This document shows positions 55,406 through 64,000 of a DNA stretch of 64,000 nt, one piece after another; the stretch's first letter is position 1; each line of letters opens with the position of its first letter. The position numbers and the translations under genes are program-made. The notes below the pieces were generated by a model. That model had not been told where the DNA came from. It did not search any database and was given only the letters and a program-made list of their open reading frames with translations. This DNA is from Aureliella helgolandensis (GTDB lineage Bacteria; Planctomycetota; Planctomycetia; Pirellulales; Pirellulaceae): the NCBI RefSeq assembly GCF_007752135.1, contig NZ_CP036298.1:2790001-2854000 (forward strand). Direction: 5' to 3'.

Positions 55406-56239
55406 ATGGCGATCCCCGACCGCGCTCGCTTTCCCGCAGGCTGCCCCGAGCTGGAGTGGGTCCTCACCGATGATGGCAGTCGTACTCTTCGCCACCGCGT
55501 GCTGGACGAGACTTTCCATAGTGGCTGCGGCGCATTGTCGGAGACGCTCGTTGTCTATCTGGACCACAGTGGTGTGGCGGAACGGTTGCATACCGGTCGA
55601 GCCACAAGAGTTCTCGAGTACGGCTTGGGAACCTGCACTGCCCTGCTCCTAACCGCTGCTCTGGCCGAAGCCTGCCGTGTTCCCTTGGTCTACACGGCGC
55701 TTGAACTGCATCTCGTTTCGGGCGACTTGGTACGGGGGCTGGGATTGGTGGAAAGGGTTCAGCAAGCGGAACTCGGTGAATGCTGGCCCAAGGCGGTTCC
55801 AACTTGGCTAACGGACCACTGCTTCGACGCGTTAGCACCGCTCCAAGCCGATTTAGCACATTGGCTCGATCAACTACCACCTTGGCCGCCCGGGCCGCTC
55901 CCGCGCATCACCTCGTGCCAACTGGGCCTGCAGACAACACTGGAGCTGTGGCAAGGCGATGCACAAGGGTTTCCCACCCAACAGAAGGTGGATCAAGACC
56001 GGGAACCGGTAGATGCCGTGTATTTTGATCCGTTCAGCCCCGAGAGCTGTCCGGAGCTGTGGACTCCCGCTGTCTATTCGACAGCATTCCAAGCACTGCG
56101 GCCCGGTGGAATTCTGGTCAGCTACTGCGTGAAAGGGACCGTCCGGAGGGAAATCGGTTCCGTCGGATTCCAAACCGAGCGATTGGCAGGACCGGCTGGC
56201 GGGAAACGCGAAGTTCTGCGGGCCGTCCGACCGCAGTAA
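55406..56239 (+). CDS. mnmD: MnmD-like SAM-dependent methyltransferase (tRNA wobble U modification)
   Basis: The 277-aa protein resembles the methyltransferase half of MnmC, or stand-alone MnmD, which finishes mnm5U at tRNA position 34. It has FHSGCGALSETLVVYLDHSG at the front, VLEYGLGTCTALLLTAALAEA (SAM-binding), DAVYFDPFSPESCPELW and SYCVKGTVRREIGSVGF, a nearly diagnostic set. There is no FAD domain. An ATG at 55406 is used; the frame extends upstream to 55322 without motif. An insertion near LADHWLDQLPPWPPG-like residues lengthens the middle. Confidence 0.88.
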   Translation: MAIPDRARFPAGCPELEWVLTDDGSRTLRHRVLDETFHSGCGALSETLVVYLDHSGVAERLHTGRATRVLEYGLGTCTALLLTAALAEACRVPLVYTALELHLVSGDLVRGLGLVERVQQAELGECWPKAVPTWLTDHCFDALAPLQADLAHWLDQLPPWPPGPLPRITSCQLGLQTTLELWQGDAQGFPTQQKVDQDREPVDAVYFDPFSPESCPELWTPAVYSTAFQALRPGGILVSYCVKGTVRREIGSVGFQTERLAGPAGGKREVLRAVRPQ

Positions 56240-56376
56240 TTGATTTCCTATTGTCTTTCGTTTCACCTTTAGGTAATTACCCAATCACGGAGAACCGTTT
56301 TTGGTCCCCAACTGCCAATATGATGCCTTGGCAGCCCAGAAACGCCCTTTTCAGTTTTAAGCAGGGAACAACAAGC

Positions 56377-57804
56377 ATGCAAAGTTGGCAAAACATCATT
56401 CAACGACGTTTCCATTCACGCTTGGTGTTGATCGTTTGCGGCGTTGTGTGCGCAACGAGTTCCTATGCCGCCGCACAAGGTCCGGGGGGAGGAGGCGGTG
56501 GAGGTGGAGCAGCCGCTCCGGCCTTCAACGATCCCAAATTTCGCGATCGAGTGTGGGAAGCTGGTGGGCCACGTCTGAGTGGCTTGCACACCGGCAAACT
56601 TGTAAAAGCGGTTGTAATCAAGGGGAATGAGACTGTCAGCCAGCATAAAATCTTGTCGCACATGCAGACCCGTGTGGACCGCAATTACGACGAGCGGCAG
56701 CTTCAATCTGATATTCACGCGCTGTATGGCACGGAGCTGTTTCGAACAATTACCCCTAAGTTCATAGACTACAAGGACGGGGTGGTCGTCGAGTTGCTGG
56801 TGGTTGAGAATCCCACCGTCACGGAGGTGGTGTTTCATGGCAATACTCGACTCGATGAATCGATGCTGAGCAAGCACTGTGGCATCAAAGTTGGGGATCC
56901 CGCCAACCCGTTTTCCGTGGATATGGCTAGGCAGCGCTTGGTCGATTTGTATTTGGAAAAGGGATTGAATCAGGTGGCGATCGAGGTGCGCGAGGGCAAT
57001 CGCAAGGATGACCGTCGCGTCTTCTTTGATATCTATGAGGGGCCGGTCGAGCGAGTCTGGGATATCAAACTGATTGGAAACTCCGTCTTTTCCACTTCGC
57101 TGCTCAAAACCAAAATTCGCTCGAAGGACGCCCGCGGTGGTGCGACTCCCTACATGGGCAACGTCGCCAACTGGGAAAAATTTGACAACGATAAAACGAT
57201 CCTCGTCGCTTACTACCGATCGCTGGGATACTTCCAAGCCAAAGTTGATTACTTCTACGACTACTACGACGACGGGAACTTTCTGGACCTGACGTTCGTG
57301 ATCAGCGAAGGGCAACAATACAAAGTTCGCAACGTGACGATTGTCGGGAACCATTACGAGCCCTTTACGACGGAAGTCTTGATGGCCGCCCTGGAAACGA
57401 AAGCGGGAGATGCTTTCAACCTCGGCAGAATGAGTCGAGACCAACGCAAGTTACGCAACGATTACTATGGCCGTGAAGGCTTTGTATTCGTCGACATTGT
57501 GCCTGAGCCGCGTTTTTTAGACGAACCGGGAATGCTGGATCTCGTGTTTAAGATTAACGAGGGAGATCGCTACCGAGCAGGTGAGATTAATGTCCATATC
57601 GAAGGGGACTCCAGCCATACCGCTCACAACGTTGTCTTGAACATGATGGGAATTCGAGAGGGTCAATTTATTGACTTGAAGGAACTCGAGGACTCGGAAC
57701 GGCGTTTGAAGGCCAGCCAAATATTTGAATCGAACCCGGCGATGGGCGAACCACCACGGATTGAAGTTCGACCACCCGATGCACAAGATTTAGAAGAGTT
57801 TTGA
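56377..57804 (+). CDS. POTRA-only half of a BamA-like outer-membrane assembly protein
   Basis: The 475-aa exported protein has a signal (RLVLIVCGVVCATSSYAAAQ) and a Gly-rich spacer, then five POTRA domains with the VxxxxxxGN start: VKAVVIKGNETV, VTEVVFHGNTRL, VWDIKLIGNSVF, VRNVTIVGNHYE and AGEINVHIEGDS. Five is the number in canonical BamA. The protein ends directly after the fifth (RIEVRPPD) with no beta-barrel; the barrel is encoded by the next gene. BamA inserts outer-membrane beta-barrels. The ATG at 56377 has AGGGAA about 9 bases upstream. Confidence 0.88.
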   Translation: MQSWQNIIQRRFHSRLVLIVCGVVCATSSYAAAQGPGGGGGGGGAAAPAFNDPKFRDRVWEAGGPRLSGLHTGKLVKAVVIKGNETVSQHKILSHMQTRVDRNYDERQLQSDIHALYGTELFRTITPKFIDYKDGVVVELLVVENPTVTEVVFHGNTRLDESMLSKHCGIKVGDPANPFSVDMARQRLVDLYLEKGLNQVAIEVREGNRKDDRRVFFDIYEGPVERVWDIKLIGNSVFSTSLLKTKIRSKDARGGATPYMGNVANWEKFDNDKTILVAYYRSLGYFQAKVDYFYDYYDDGNFLDLTFVISEGQQYKVRNVTIVGNHYEPFTTEVLMAALETKAGDAFNLGRMSRDQRKLRNDYYGREGFVFVDIVPEPRFLDEPGMLDLVFKINEGDRYRAGEINVHIEGDSSHTAHNVVLNMMGIREGQFIDLKELEDSERRLKASQIFESNPAMGEPPRIEVRPPDAQDLEEF

Positions 57805-57866
57805 TTCGTGTGCCAGAGAACCAAAGCATCTACCACCTTGCGCGTCGCATGATTTTAGGAAACCCA

Positions 57867-59822
57867 ATGAGACAGGACGTCTTAAACACGAAACCATCGG
57901 GCTGGGGCCCGCTGTGCGCCACGTTAATCTTGGGTGGACTGTGTCTGGCTGCAACCGGATGTCGCATGGCGCATACCCCGGCGATCAGTGACGACTACGA
58001 TTTACCGACCAGCAAATATCGCTCGGGTACCGGCAGCGGTGGCGACGACGTTGCGACGTATGAAGCGGCTAATCCATCAGCCAGCCATTCACTGCAGAGC
58101 CAACTCGTTAAGTCACCCGCAGTACCTGACACTGGCGTGGGAGAGAACGCTAGCGAAGCTTCCCAGGCAGTATCCACGATGCGGTCGCCGTCGAGCACAT
58201 CGCCAGCGGTCACAACCGCTTCGGCAACGATTCGAGGACAGTCGCCCGACCAATGGAATGGTGCGACTGCTGGAGGGACGGATCTCTACCGAACTCCGAT
58301 GCAAGCCAGTCAGCCGAGTGCCACTGGCCCACCTGCAGCCAGTCCAGCCACCAACAATTGGTACGCGCCGCAGACGGGCCCTGGAACTCCTGTGCAATAC
58401 ACGGCTCCAGCACAGCCTGCTACGCAAGCAGCCCCCTATTCCGGCAATCCCTATGGAACGCCTGCAACCGGGCAAGTACTGCCTCCACCGACGGTGGGAA
58501 CTGGGAACTCGTTACCTCCACCGACCAACTATGGCTCACCCAACTACGGCTACGGATCGCCGGGTAGTTATCAGGGCGGCGGCTTGCTGGCCTCGCCAAG
58601 CGACTACGGAGCAACCCTTGCTCCGGGTGCGAGCTCCGTCCCCTACGACAACAATGGTTCCCTCGTGGCGCCAGGATCGGTTCCCAATTTTGATCCCACG
58701 ATTGGCATCACCGCTCCATCACTGAATCGCAACCAGCCTCGTGAGCGAACGTCGCCTTTGGACGTTTACGTGACGGAAGGCCGAACCGGACGCATTACGC
58801 TGGGCGGCTCCGTCAATAGTGACCTCGGAGTGGCAGGCCAGCTGGTTATTGATGAACGCAATTTCGATATTCGGCGGTTTCCACGAAATTGGGACGATCT
58901 TTGGTCGGGAAGAGCCTTTCGTGGATACGGTCAGACGTTCCGCGCAGAAATCATGCCGGGAACCCAAGTCGAACGCTACACCGTTAGTTGGAGCGAACGA
59001 AATTTGTTCGGATATCTGCCCTACAGCTTAACCGTGGGGGGATTCCTCTACTCTCGGCAATACCGAGACTGGACGGAGCAACGATTGGGGGGACGCGTTT
59101 CCTTGGGATACGAAATCACCAAGGATATTGCACTGAGCGGCGAGATACGGATGGAAGACGTCAAACTGTACGACCCTCGCATTGCCGGAGTCGCTGAGCT
59201 GGACGATTCGATTGGCAGTACCGATCTTTACACGGCTCGTGCTCGATTGGCTCGGGATACCCGCGACAGTCCTTTCATGGCAACCGAGGGTGGGTTGCTA
59301 GAGGTCATCGTCGACCAGGTCTTTGGTGAACGGGATTATACCCGTGGTCAGGTGAACATCAGTCGTTACTTCCTTATCCACGAACGCCCTGATCAGGGGG
59401 GCCGCCACACGTTGGCAAGTACTTGGAAGTTCGGCTTCACCGGTTCGGATACCCCAATTTTCGAAAACTACTTCGCGGGGGGCTATAGCACCATGCGTGG
59501 TTTCAGCTTTCGCGGAGCCAGCCCCAAAGTGGGCGATGTGCAGGTTGGGGGCGAATTCATGTTCCTAGGGAGCCTCGAATACGTGTTCCCTCTAACTGCT
59601 GACGAGATGTTGCGCGGCGTCGCCTTTGTGGATTACGGCACGATTGAGCAAGAAATCGAGATCGATGCCGACAATTTCCGGGTCGCTCCGGGGCTAGGCC
59701 TCCGCGTTTCGGTTCCGGCTCTGGGACCAGCACCACTCGCCTTTGATTTTGCCGTCCCGGTCGCCTACGCCGATTCGGATGACCGCCAGATCTTCAGCTT
59801 CTTCATGGGCATGACACGCTAG
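57867..59822 (+). CDS. Lipobox protein with Pro/Gly-rich linker and BamA-type (Omp85) beta-barrel
   Basis: The 651-aa protein starts with a signal and a lipobox-like LAATGCR. A Pro/Ser/Gly/Thr-rich linker of about 280 residues follows. The C-terminal about 360 residues form an Omp85/surface-antigen barrel: ERYTVSWSERNLFGYLPYSL, ALSGEIRMEDVKLY, an YSTMRGFSFRGASPK segment equivalent to the Omp85 VRGF loop, EFMFLGSLEYVFPL, and a final strand ending with aromatic residues (DDRQIFSFFMGMTR). No POTRA domain is present. The ATG at 57867 has AGGA 6 bases upstream; a TTG at 57801 would overlap the previous stop. Together with the previous gene it is a split BamA. Confidence 0.88.
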   Translation: MRQDVLNTKPSGWGPLCATLILGGLCLAATGCRMAHTPAISDDYDLPTSKYRSGTGSGGDDVATYEAANPSASHSLQSQLVKSPAVPDTGVGENASEASQAVSTMRSPSSTSPAVTTASATIRGQSPDQWNGATAGGTDLYRTPMQASQPSATGPPAASPATNNWYAPQTGPGTPVQYTAPAQPATQAAPYSGNPYGTPATGQVLPPPTVGTGNSLPPPTNYGSPNYGYGSPGSYQGGGLLASPSDYGATLAPGASSVPYDNNGSLVAPGSVPNFDPTIGITAPSLNRNQPRERTSPLDVYVTEGRTGRITLGGSVNSDLGVAGQLVIDERNFDIRRFPRNWDDLWSGRAFRGYGQTFRAEIMPGTQVERYTVSWSERNLFGYLPYSLTVGGFLYSRQYRDWTEQRLGGRVSLGYEITKDIALSGEIRMEDVKLYDPRIAGVAELDDSIGSTDLYTARARLARDTRDSPFMATEGGLLEVIVDQVFGERDYTRGQVNISRYFLIHERPDQGGRHTLASTWKFGFTGSDTPIFENYFAGGYSTMRGFSFRGASPKVGDVQVGGEFMFLGSLEYVFPLTADEMLRGVAFVDYGTIEQEIEIDADNFRVAPGLGLRVSVPALGPAPLAFDFAVPVAYADSDDRQIFSFFMGMTR

Positions 59823-60170
59823 GTTCGCAACGCACCGAGGGCGACTCATCGTGAGCGCACTCGGATGGAGCGGGTGGGAATCGTCCTTCCACCGCCCAAA
59901 CCCTGCACTCGGATTAGAATTTCTTCAGCTCCATATTTCCCAGTCTCTAAGCCATCTGACCGCTTGGGGAAGCAAAAGGCTAAGCCAGGCAGAAGCCATT
60001 GGGATTCTACCCTCTCCCCCTGGAGCTGGCCGTTCAAGAGTTGCTAGCATCGCGGCTAGGTAAAGGTGGATGGCACCTATCGAGAATTTCTTTTGGGCCC
60101 CCTCCGCAGGTGTGCAGGCTGGAATGCTTGCAATCCGCAATGATTGCGTAGGATGGCGAAAAATGGGTGG

Positions 60171-60188
60171 CACCTATCGAGATAGGTG
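60171..60188. repeat. REP-like hairpin, copy 1
   Basis: CACCTATC-GA-GATAGGTG is a perfect 8-bp inverted repeat with a 2-base loop. It recurs exactly 295 bp later. The GGTGGCACC surroundings look like REP-type sequences. Confidence 0.7.
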
Positions 60189-60465
60189 GGTGGCACCTTT
60201 GGGGCGATCTGAAAGATGGGTGGTACCTATCGACACCTTCTCTACGCCATCTGACCGCTTGGGGAGGCAAAAGACTAAGCCAGTCAGAAGCCATTGGGAT
60301 TCTACCCTCTCCCCCTGGAGCTGGCCGTTCAAGAGTTGCTAGCATCGCGGCTAGGTAAAGGTGGATGGCACCTATCGAGAATTTCTTTCGGGCCCCCTCC
60401 GCAGGTGTGCAGGCTGGAATGCTTGCAATCCGCAATGATTGCGTAGGACGGCGAAAAATGGGTGG

Positions 60466-60483
60466 CACCTATCGAGATAGGTG
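60466..60483. repeat. REP-like hairpin, copy 2
   Basis: Identical to the hairpin at 60171-60188, inside the second unit of the tandem duplication. Confidence 0.7.
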
Positions 60484-60500
60484 GGTGGCACTTTTCGGGC

Positions 60501-60937
60501 GTTGAGGACTGGGAGAGGCCACTGAAACTTTAATGATTGTGGTCGTTTGGGTGATAGAGGTGGTCTAGGTTGAGGATTCTAGCCCGCATAATCGGTAGGA
60601 TCGCAAAAAAGGGAGCTGTTTAGGAACTTGGAGCGGGTCGACATCGTCAGAGTCCGACTGCGTTTCGTTGACACTTGCGGGAGTGGAATTAGAATCGAGG
60701 CTGCCTTTTCCCACTAGGCTGCCTGGTTTACCTGTATTCCCAGTGATGCAGTGCTTACCTACAGCGTTCCGTGGAACGTGCAAAACTGGCGGTTCGTACC
60801 ATTTTGGTAGCTCCGCAGCTCCGGTCCGCAGAATTTTTCACTAAGATTTTGTCGCATTGAGGCTGCCGAGTGCTCGAGTCTCCCCCCCGAATAACGCTTC
60901 TCATTATTGGCCGTTCGACCCAGCAGAGGACTAAAAC
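60501..60937. other. Intergenic upstream of the metzincin-like giant
   Basis: About 437 bp, presumably holding the promoter. A minus-strand frame at 60565-60783 is not supported as a gene. Confidence 0.45.
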
Positions 60938-63900
60938 GTGAAGTCTCGCAAGATAGGATTGTTTGGCAAGCGCACCAAGACTCGTGCCGCTGCAACAGCT
61001 CATAAAAAGACAACCTTGCGTAGAGGTCTGGTCGAAACGCTAGAAAAGCGCGAGTTACTCGCCGCCGATTTAGTGGCATTTTCGGACGGCTTTTACTACC
61101 CGTCTATCGGTCTGCATTCTGGTGACTATGTCCAAGGTCTAACACACGCTCAATATCAAGCTCGGCACGAATCCACTTCGAGCGGATCCTCGGGTAGCGG
61201 TTTGGTCGCGGAAGGCCTGGATGCATACGATGGAGCGAGTTTGAATGTCGCTGAAGTCGAACCCAATGGGGGACGAACGACGGCAAATTTCATTCCGCTT
61301 GGTACTGCATCTGGCAAGACGCCCATCATCAATATTAGCGGCACAATTCCTCCGCTAGGCGCCCTCAGCCCGACGCTTGGATTCCAGCAGGACGAAGACT
61401 GGTTCTCGATGGACCTTCGCGGTGGCGATATCATCGACGTCAAGCTTGTGGCCCCCATCAACGTGGTTTTTGACGTAACGCTGTTGAACTCTCGCGGACA
61501 AGAAATTGCGGGGCGAACAACGCCCGCTTGGACCACGGGGTTGATTGCCGATAGTGCTTATACATCCGCCTCGCCTCTTTCTATCGATGGTACGGTTTCG
61601 TTTGCCTACACGATCCCCGAGGACGGTCGCTACTACTTCCGGGTCGCTGATGGCACGACCGCTTATACGTTGACTGCTAAGGCGTATCGGCCAGAGCTCG
61701 AAAAGCAGCCCATTGGCTCAACTCAAATCGTGTATGTCGACTTCGACGGAGCGCGAGTTAACACGAATACTTTTGGACTAGGACTCGGGACAGTACGACT
61801 GTCGCCGATGACCAGTTATTTCGCGCAAGCTGGGTTACAGCCAACGGATGAAGCCGCTTTTGTGCGGGAATTCATGGCAGTCCTTGAAGAAAACTTCACT
61901 GGCAGTCTTCCGGGAATTACGACCAATGGATACCGTGGAGTCGATGGAGTTAATGGTCACTTTGACATTCAATTCTTAAACAGTTTTGATCATCCAGACT
62001 TTGATCCAGTTGGCGTTCCGAATGTCACCCAGCTAATCATCGCTGGAGACGGCGTTCAGTTCCCGCTTCCTGTTCGGGGAATCTCCAACAGCATTGATGT
62101 CGGAAACTTCGAGACCGAAGGGCTTGTCATTGTCCTTCCCGATGTCTACATGAACCCAGCCAGTGGTGACTTTGTGGGGGCCGTACCTCGCGCTGCCAAT
62201 GTCACATTGCTGACGGCGATGGCGACCGCCATGGGAAATACTGCTAGCCATGAGTTGGGACATTCGTTTGGCGTACGTCATCAAGACAATGCGAATGCTA
62301 CTCTCAGCTTGATGGATTCGGGGGGATTACCAATTGGTCCCTCGCGTTTGGGGGTAGGGCCTGATGGAATATTTGGAACCACTGATGATATCGATCTCGA
62401 TTTCGTGAGTGATTACTACGCTCCAGCTGAAGGGAATATTGGGATCGAAGATTCGGCAGGATTGTTGGCGTACGCCCTTGCCACCGGGAAAGGGAATGCG
62501 GCAGTCGTCAATGGCCGAGTCTACAATGATAAGAACCTGAGTCGTACACTCGATGCCGGGGATGGAGCCGGACCGAATGTGCGCGTGTGGGCCGACGCTA
62601 ATCAAAATGGACTTTTGGACACAGGAGAATACTTCGGCGTCGCTAACTCAGAAGGCTATTACAGTTTATCGGTTCCCCCTGGTACGCATCAACTTCGCGT
62701 CGAAAGTCGTGCTGGCTGGGCACCAACGACGGCTGCGGCCGTAAATGTCACGGTAGCTTTGAATCAAACGGTCAATAACGTTAACTTTGGCCAGGAACTT
62801 CTCAACCAGAACTTCACCGGCATGAAGTGGAACGATGCCAACGCCAATACGCTCCGCGATCCTGGCGAAGTGGGCATTGGTGGCGTCTTCATCTACATCG
62901 ACCTGGACAACGACAATCGTATCGATATCGGCGAACCTCAAACGCAGACGGCGGCCGACGGTTCCTATAAGCTCAAATTCCCAGGTCCGGGCACCTATTC
63001 CATTCGCGAAGTCGCGGCTGGCGGTTACGTCCAAACTTATCCTGGTGCCGCGGTTGATAACGAACATGTGGTGACCATCACTGGCGATCCTGCGATTGAC
63101 GCCACTCGCATCCTAGGCTTGAATTTTGGCAATTCGCTGACGGTCGATTTTGGCGATGCTCCAGCCAGTTACGGCGTGGCCTCGGCAGGGTTTGATCCCG
63201 GCCTGCGATTGGGTGCGAACTGGGATGCGGAAGCGGCCAGCCTCTTCTCCGATAACGCGCAGGGGGATGATACCAACGGTAGCGATGATGAAGATGGAGT
63301 TGCATTGGCACGGCCGTTGGTGCGTGGCAGCACGGGCAATCGCTTGGTGGTGACGGCCAACAATACCACCGGTGCTCCAGCCTATGTCAATGCCTGGATT
63401 GACTACAACAAAAACGGCGTGTTCTCTTCCGATGAACGGGTGATCACCTCCCAACTGGTGGCTACTGGCACTTCCAACATCACCTTTGCCGCGTCGAACA
63501 GTGCTCTGCTGGGGAACACCTTTGCTCGGGTAATCTACAGCAGTGAGGCTAGTCCTGGGCCAAACGCCAGCGTTAGCCGAGGGGAAATTGAAGACTACGT
63601 GGTCAACGTGGTCGATGCCTTTGAGGTGGCGGTCGACGATTCCGACTCCGTGGCTCGCAATTCCGTGCTAAACGAAATTGATGTGCTGGCCAATGATTTC
63701 CAACTCCCCGGCGACGGCTTGGAAATTGTCAGTGTGAGTAGCACTTCGGCAGATGGAACGGCCACGATTTCCAGCAATCAAACGATTCTCTACACGCCTC
63801 GAAGCGGATTCATCGGACAGGATGTTTTCACCTACACGGTGCGCAATGCAGTGGGGGACACTGATACCGCCACGGTCGTAGTCAATGTCACCCTGTCCTT

Positions 63901-64000
63901 CGATAATCCCGAAGCGGTGGATGATAGTTATGATGTCGCTGTCAACGCCATCGACCTGCCCTTGAACGTGATAGCCAATGATATCGAGGGGCAGAATGGT
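60938..64000 (+). CDS. Giant secreted metzincin-like protease with LEPR-type N-terminus, cut by window edge
   Basis: At least 1021 aa of a secreted protein. The basic N-terminus runs into LVETLEKRELLAADL, a variant of the LEPR-XLL motif. A zinc site HELGHSFGVRH at about residues 438-448 (62249-62281) matches HExxHxxGxxH of metzincin peptidases. SdrD_B-like domains follow (VNGRVYNDKNLSRTLDAGDG, GVFIYIDLDNDNRIDIGE), then a GEVED-type domain (SRGEIEDYVV) and a cadherin/Ig-like repeat (VLNEIDVLANDFQ, GFIGQDVFTYTV), with another beginning at the edge. The start is GTG at 60938 with AGAGGA 7 bases upstream. Probably a surface or extracellular protease. Confidence 0.88.
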   Translation, partial: MKSRKIGLFGKRTKTRAAATAHKKTTLRRGLVETLEKRELLAADLVAFSDGFYYPSIGLHSGDYVQGLTHAQYQARHESTSSGSSGSGLVAEGLDAYDGASLNVAEVEPNGGRTTANFIPLGTASGKTPIINISGTIPPLGALSPTLGFQQDEDWFSMDLRGGDIIDVKLVAPINVVFDVTLLNSRGQEIAGRTTPAWTTGLIADSAYTSASPLSIDGTVSFAYTIPEDGRYYFRVADGTTAYTLTAKAYRPELEKQPIGSTQIVYVDFDGARVNTNTFGLGLGTVRLSPMTSYFAQAGLQPTDEAAFVREFMAVLEENFTGSLPGITTNGYRGVDGVNGHFDIQFLNSFDHPDFDPVGVPNVTQLIIAGDGVQFPLPVRGISNSIDVGNFETEGLVIVLPDVYMNPASGDFVGAVPRAANVTLLTAMATAMGNTASHELGHSFGVRHQDNANATLSLMDSGGLPIGPSRLGVGPDGIFGTTDDIDLDFVSDYYAPAEGNIGIEDSAGLLAYALATGKGNAAVVNGRVYNDKNLSRTLDAGDGAGPNVRVWADANQNGLLDTGEYFGVANSEGYYSLSVPPGTHQLRVESRAGWAPTTAAAVNVTVALNQTVNNVNFGQELLNQNFTGMKWNDANANTLRDPGEVGIGGVFIYIDLDNDNRIDIGEPQTQTAADGSYKLKFPGPGTYSIREVAAGGYVQTYPGAAVDNEHVVTITGDPAIDATRILGLNFGNSLTVDFGDAPASYGVASAGFDPGLRLGANWDAEAASLFSDNAQGDDTNGSDDEDGVALARPLVRGSTGNRLVVTANNTTGAPAYVNAWIDYNKNGVFSSDERVITSQLVATGTSNITFAASNSALLGNTFARVIYSSEASPGPNASVSRGEIEDYVVNVVDAFEVAVDDSDSVARNSVLNEIDVLANDFQLPGDGLEIVSVSSTSADGTATISSNQTILYTPRSGFIGQDVFTYTVRNAVGDTDTATVVVNVTLSFDNPEAVDDSYDVAVNAIDLPLNVIANDIEGQNG

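Larger units (their letters stand above)
59944..60500. repeat. Tandem duplication of an about 295-bp unit with internal hairpins
   Basis: Copy 1 runs 59944-60238 and copy 2 from 60239 to about 60500, nearly identical (for example CCATCTGACCGCTTGGGG and GTGTGCAGGCTGGAATGC in both). The unit contains GGGTGGCACCTATCGA segments and the hairpins listed next. Encoded frames recur in each copy and are not genes. Confidence 0.85.

Noticed and set aside
56059-56376. Upstream extension of the POTRA protein
   Set aside because: It overlaps mnmD in another frame; the ATG at 56377 has a ribosome site and directly precedes the signal peptide.
60565-60783. Minus-strand frame of 72 codons
   Set aside because: No ribosome site or family feature; sits in the presumed promoter region of the giant gene.

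Overview
The window looks like chromosomal DNA from a planctomycete of the Pirellula/Rhodopirellula type. This is inferred from gene content: two very large secreted proteins with an N-terminal LEPR-XLL-like motif (SdrD_B/FG-GAP protein 18726-23582; metzincin-like protein from 60938), a PVC-type CxxCH cytochrome/beta-propeller protein, a sulfatase-SGNH fusion, a Tat-exported TIM-barrel epimerase, a Gfo/Idh/MocA oxidoreductase, a class II terpene cyclase, and many secreted proteins of unknown function. There are no rRNA or tRNA genes, no CRISPR array and no complete insertion sequence. The window cuts the first gene (ABC ATPase) and the last gene (metzincin-like giant).

Layout. 1-4.7 kb (minus): ABC ATPase and mannose-1-phosphate guanylyltransferase, then the ImuA-ImuB translesion-mutagenesis pair. 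4.8-5.8 kb: a divergent ATP-grasp ligase that seems to begin at a non-canonical ATC. 6-11 kb (minus): an isoprenoid-type group made of a class II terpene cyclase, a DUF116-polyprenyl synthetase fusion and a DUF98/chorismate-lyase-like protein. 11-17 kb: small protein, sugar epimerase, sulfatase-SGNH fusion, dipeptide epimerase. 17-27 kb: secreted hypothetical, SdrD_B giant, WD40 protein, LRR lipoprotein, Gfo/Idh/MocA enzyme. 28-34 kb: DUF885 metallopeptidase, SDR reductase, degenerate SpoIIE-type phosphatase, unknown protein. 34-38 kb: probable operon trxB-asnS-dgkA-moxR. 38-42 kb: LuxR/PAS regulator, acyltransferase, SLC13 transporter. 42-45.5 kb: HEAT-repeat membrane protein and a CrtI/CrtN-type desaturase. 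45.5-48.7 kb: probable operon rpe-(degenerate histidine phosphatase)-accD-protein kinase. 49-52 kb: repeat-rich accessory stretch with a GxxExxY gene. 52-60 kb: PVC cytochrome, MnmD-like methyltransferase, and a BamA-like system split into a five-POTRA protein and a separate lipobox plus beta-barrel protein. 60-64 kb: a 295-bp tandem duplication and the start of the second giant secreted protein.

Most worth a second look: the split BamA; the terpene-cyclase/DUF116-prenyl synthase/DUF98 group; two enzyme-family proteins that have lost their catalytic residues (histidine phosphatase with both histidines replaced, SpoIIE-type phosphatase without metal-binding aspartates); a 116-bp element with 11-bp inverted ends present in two full copies and one half copy, two of them just behind stop codons; a palindrome found inside two coding regions; and the probable ATC start. 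All family calls come from reading translated motifs; no database search was run.
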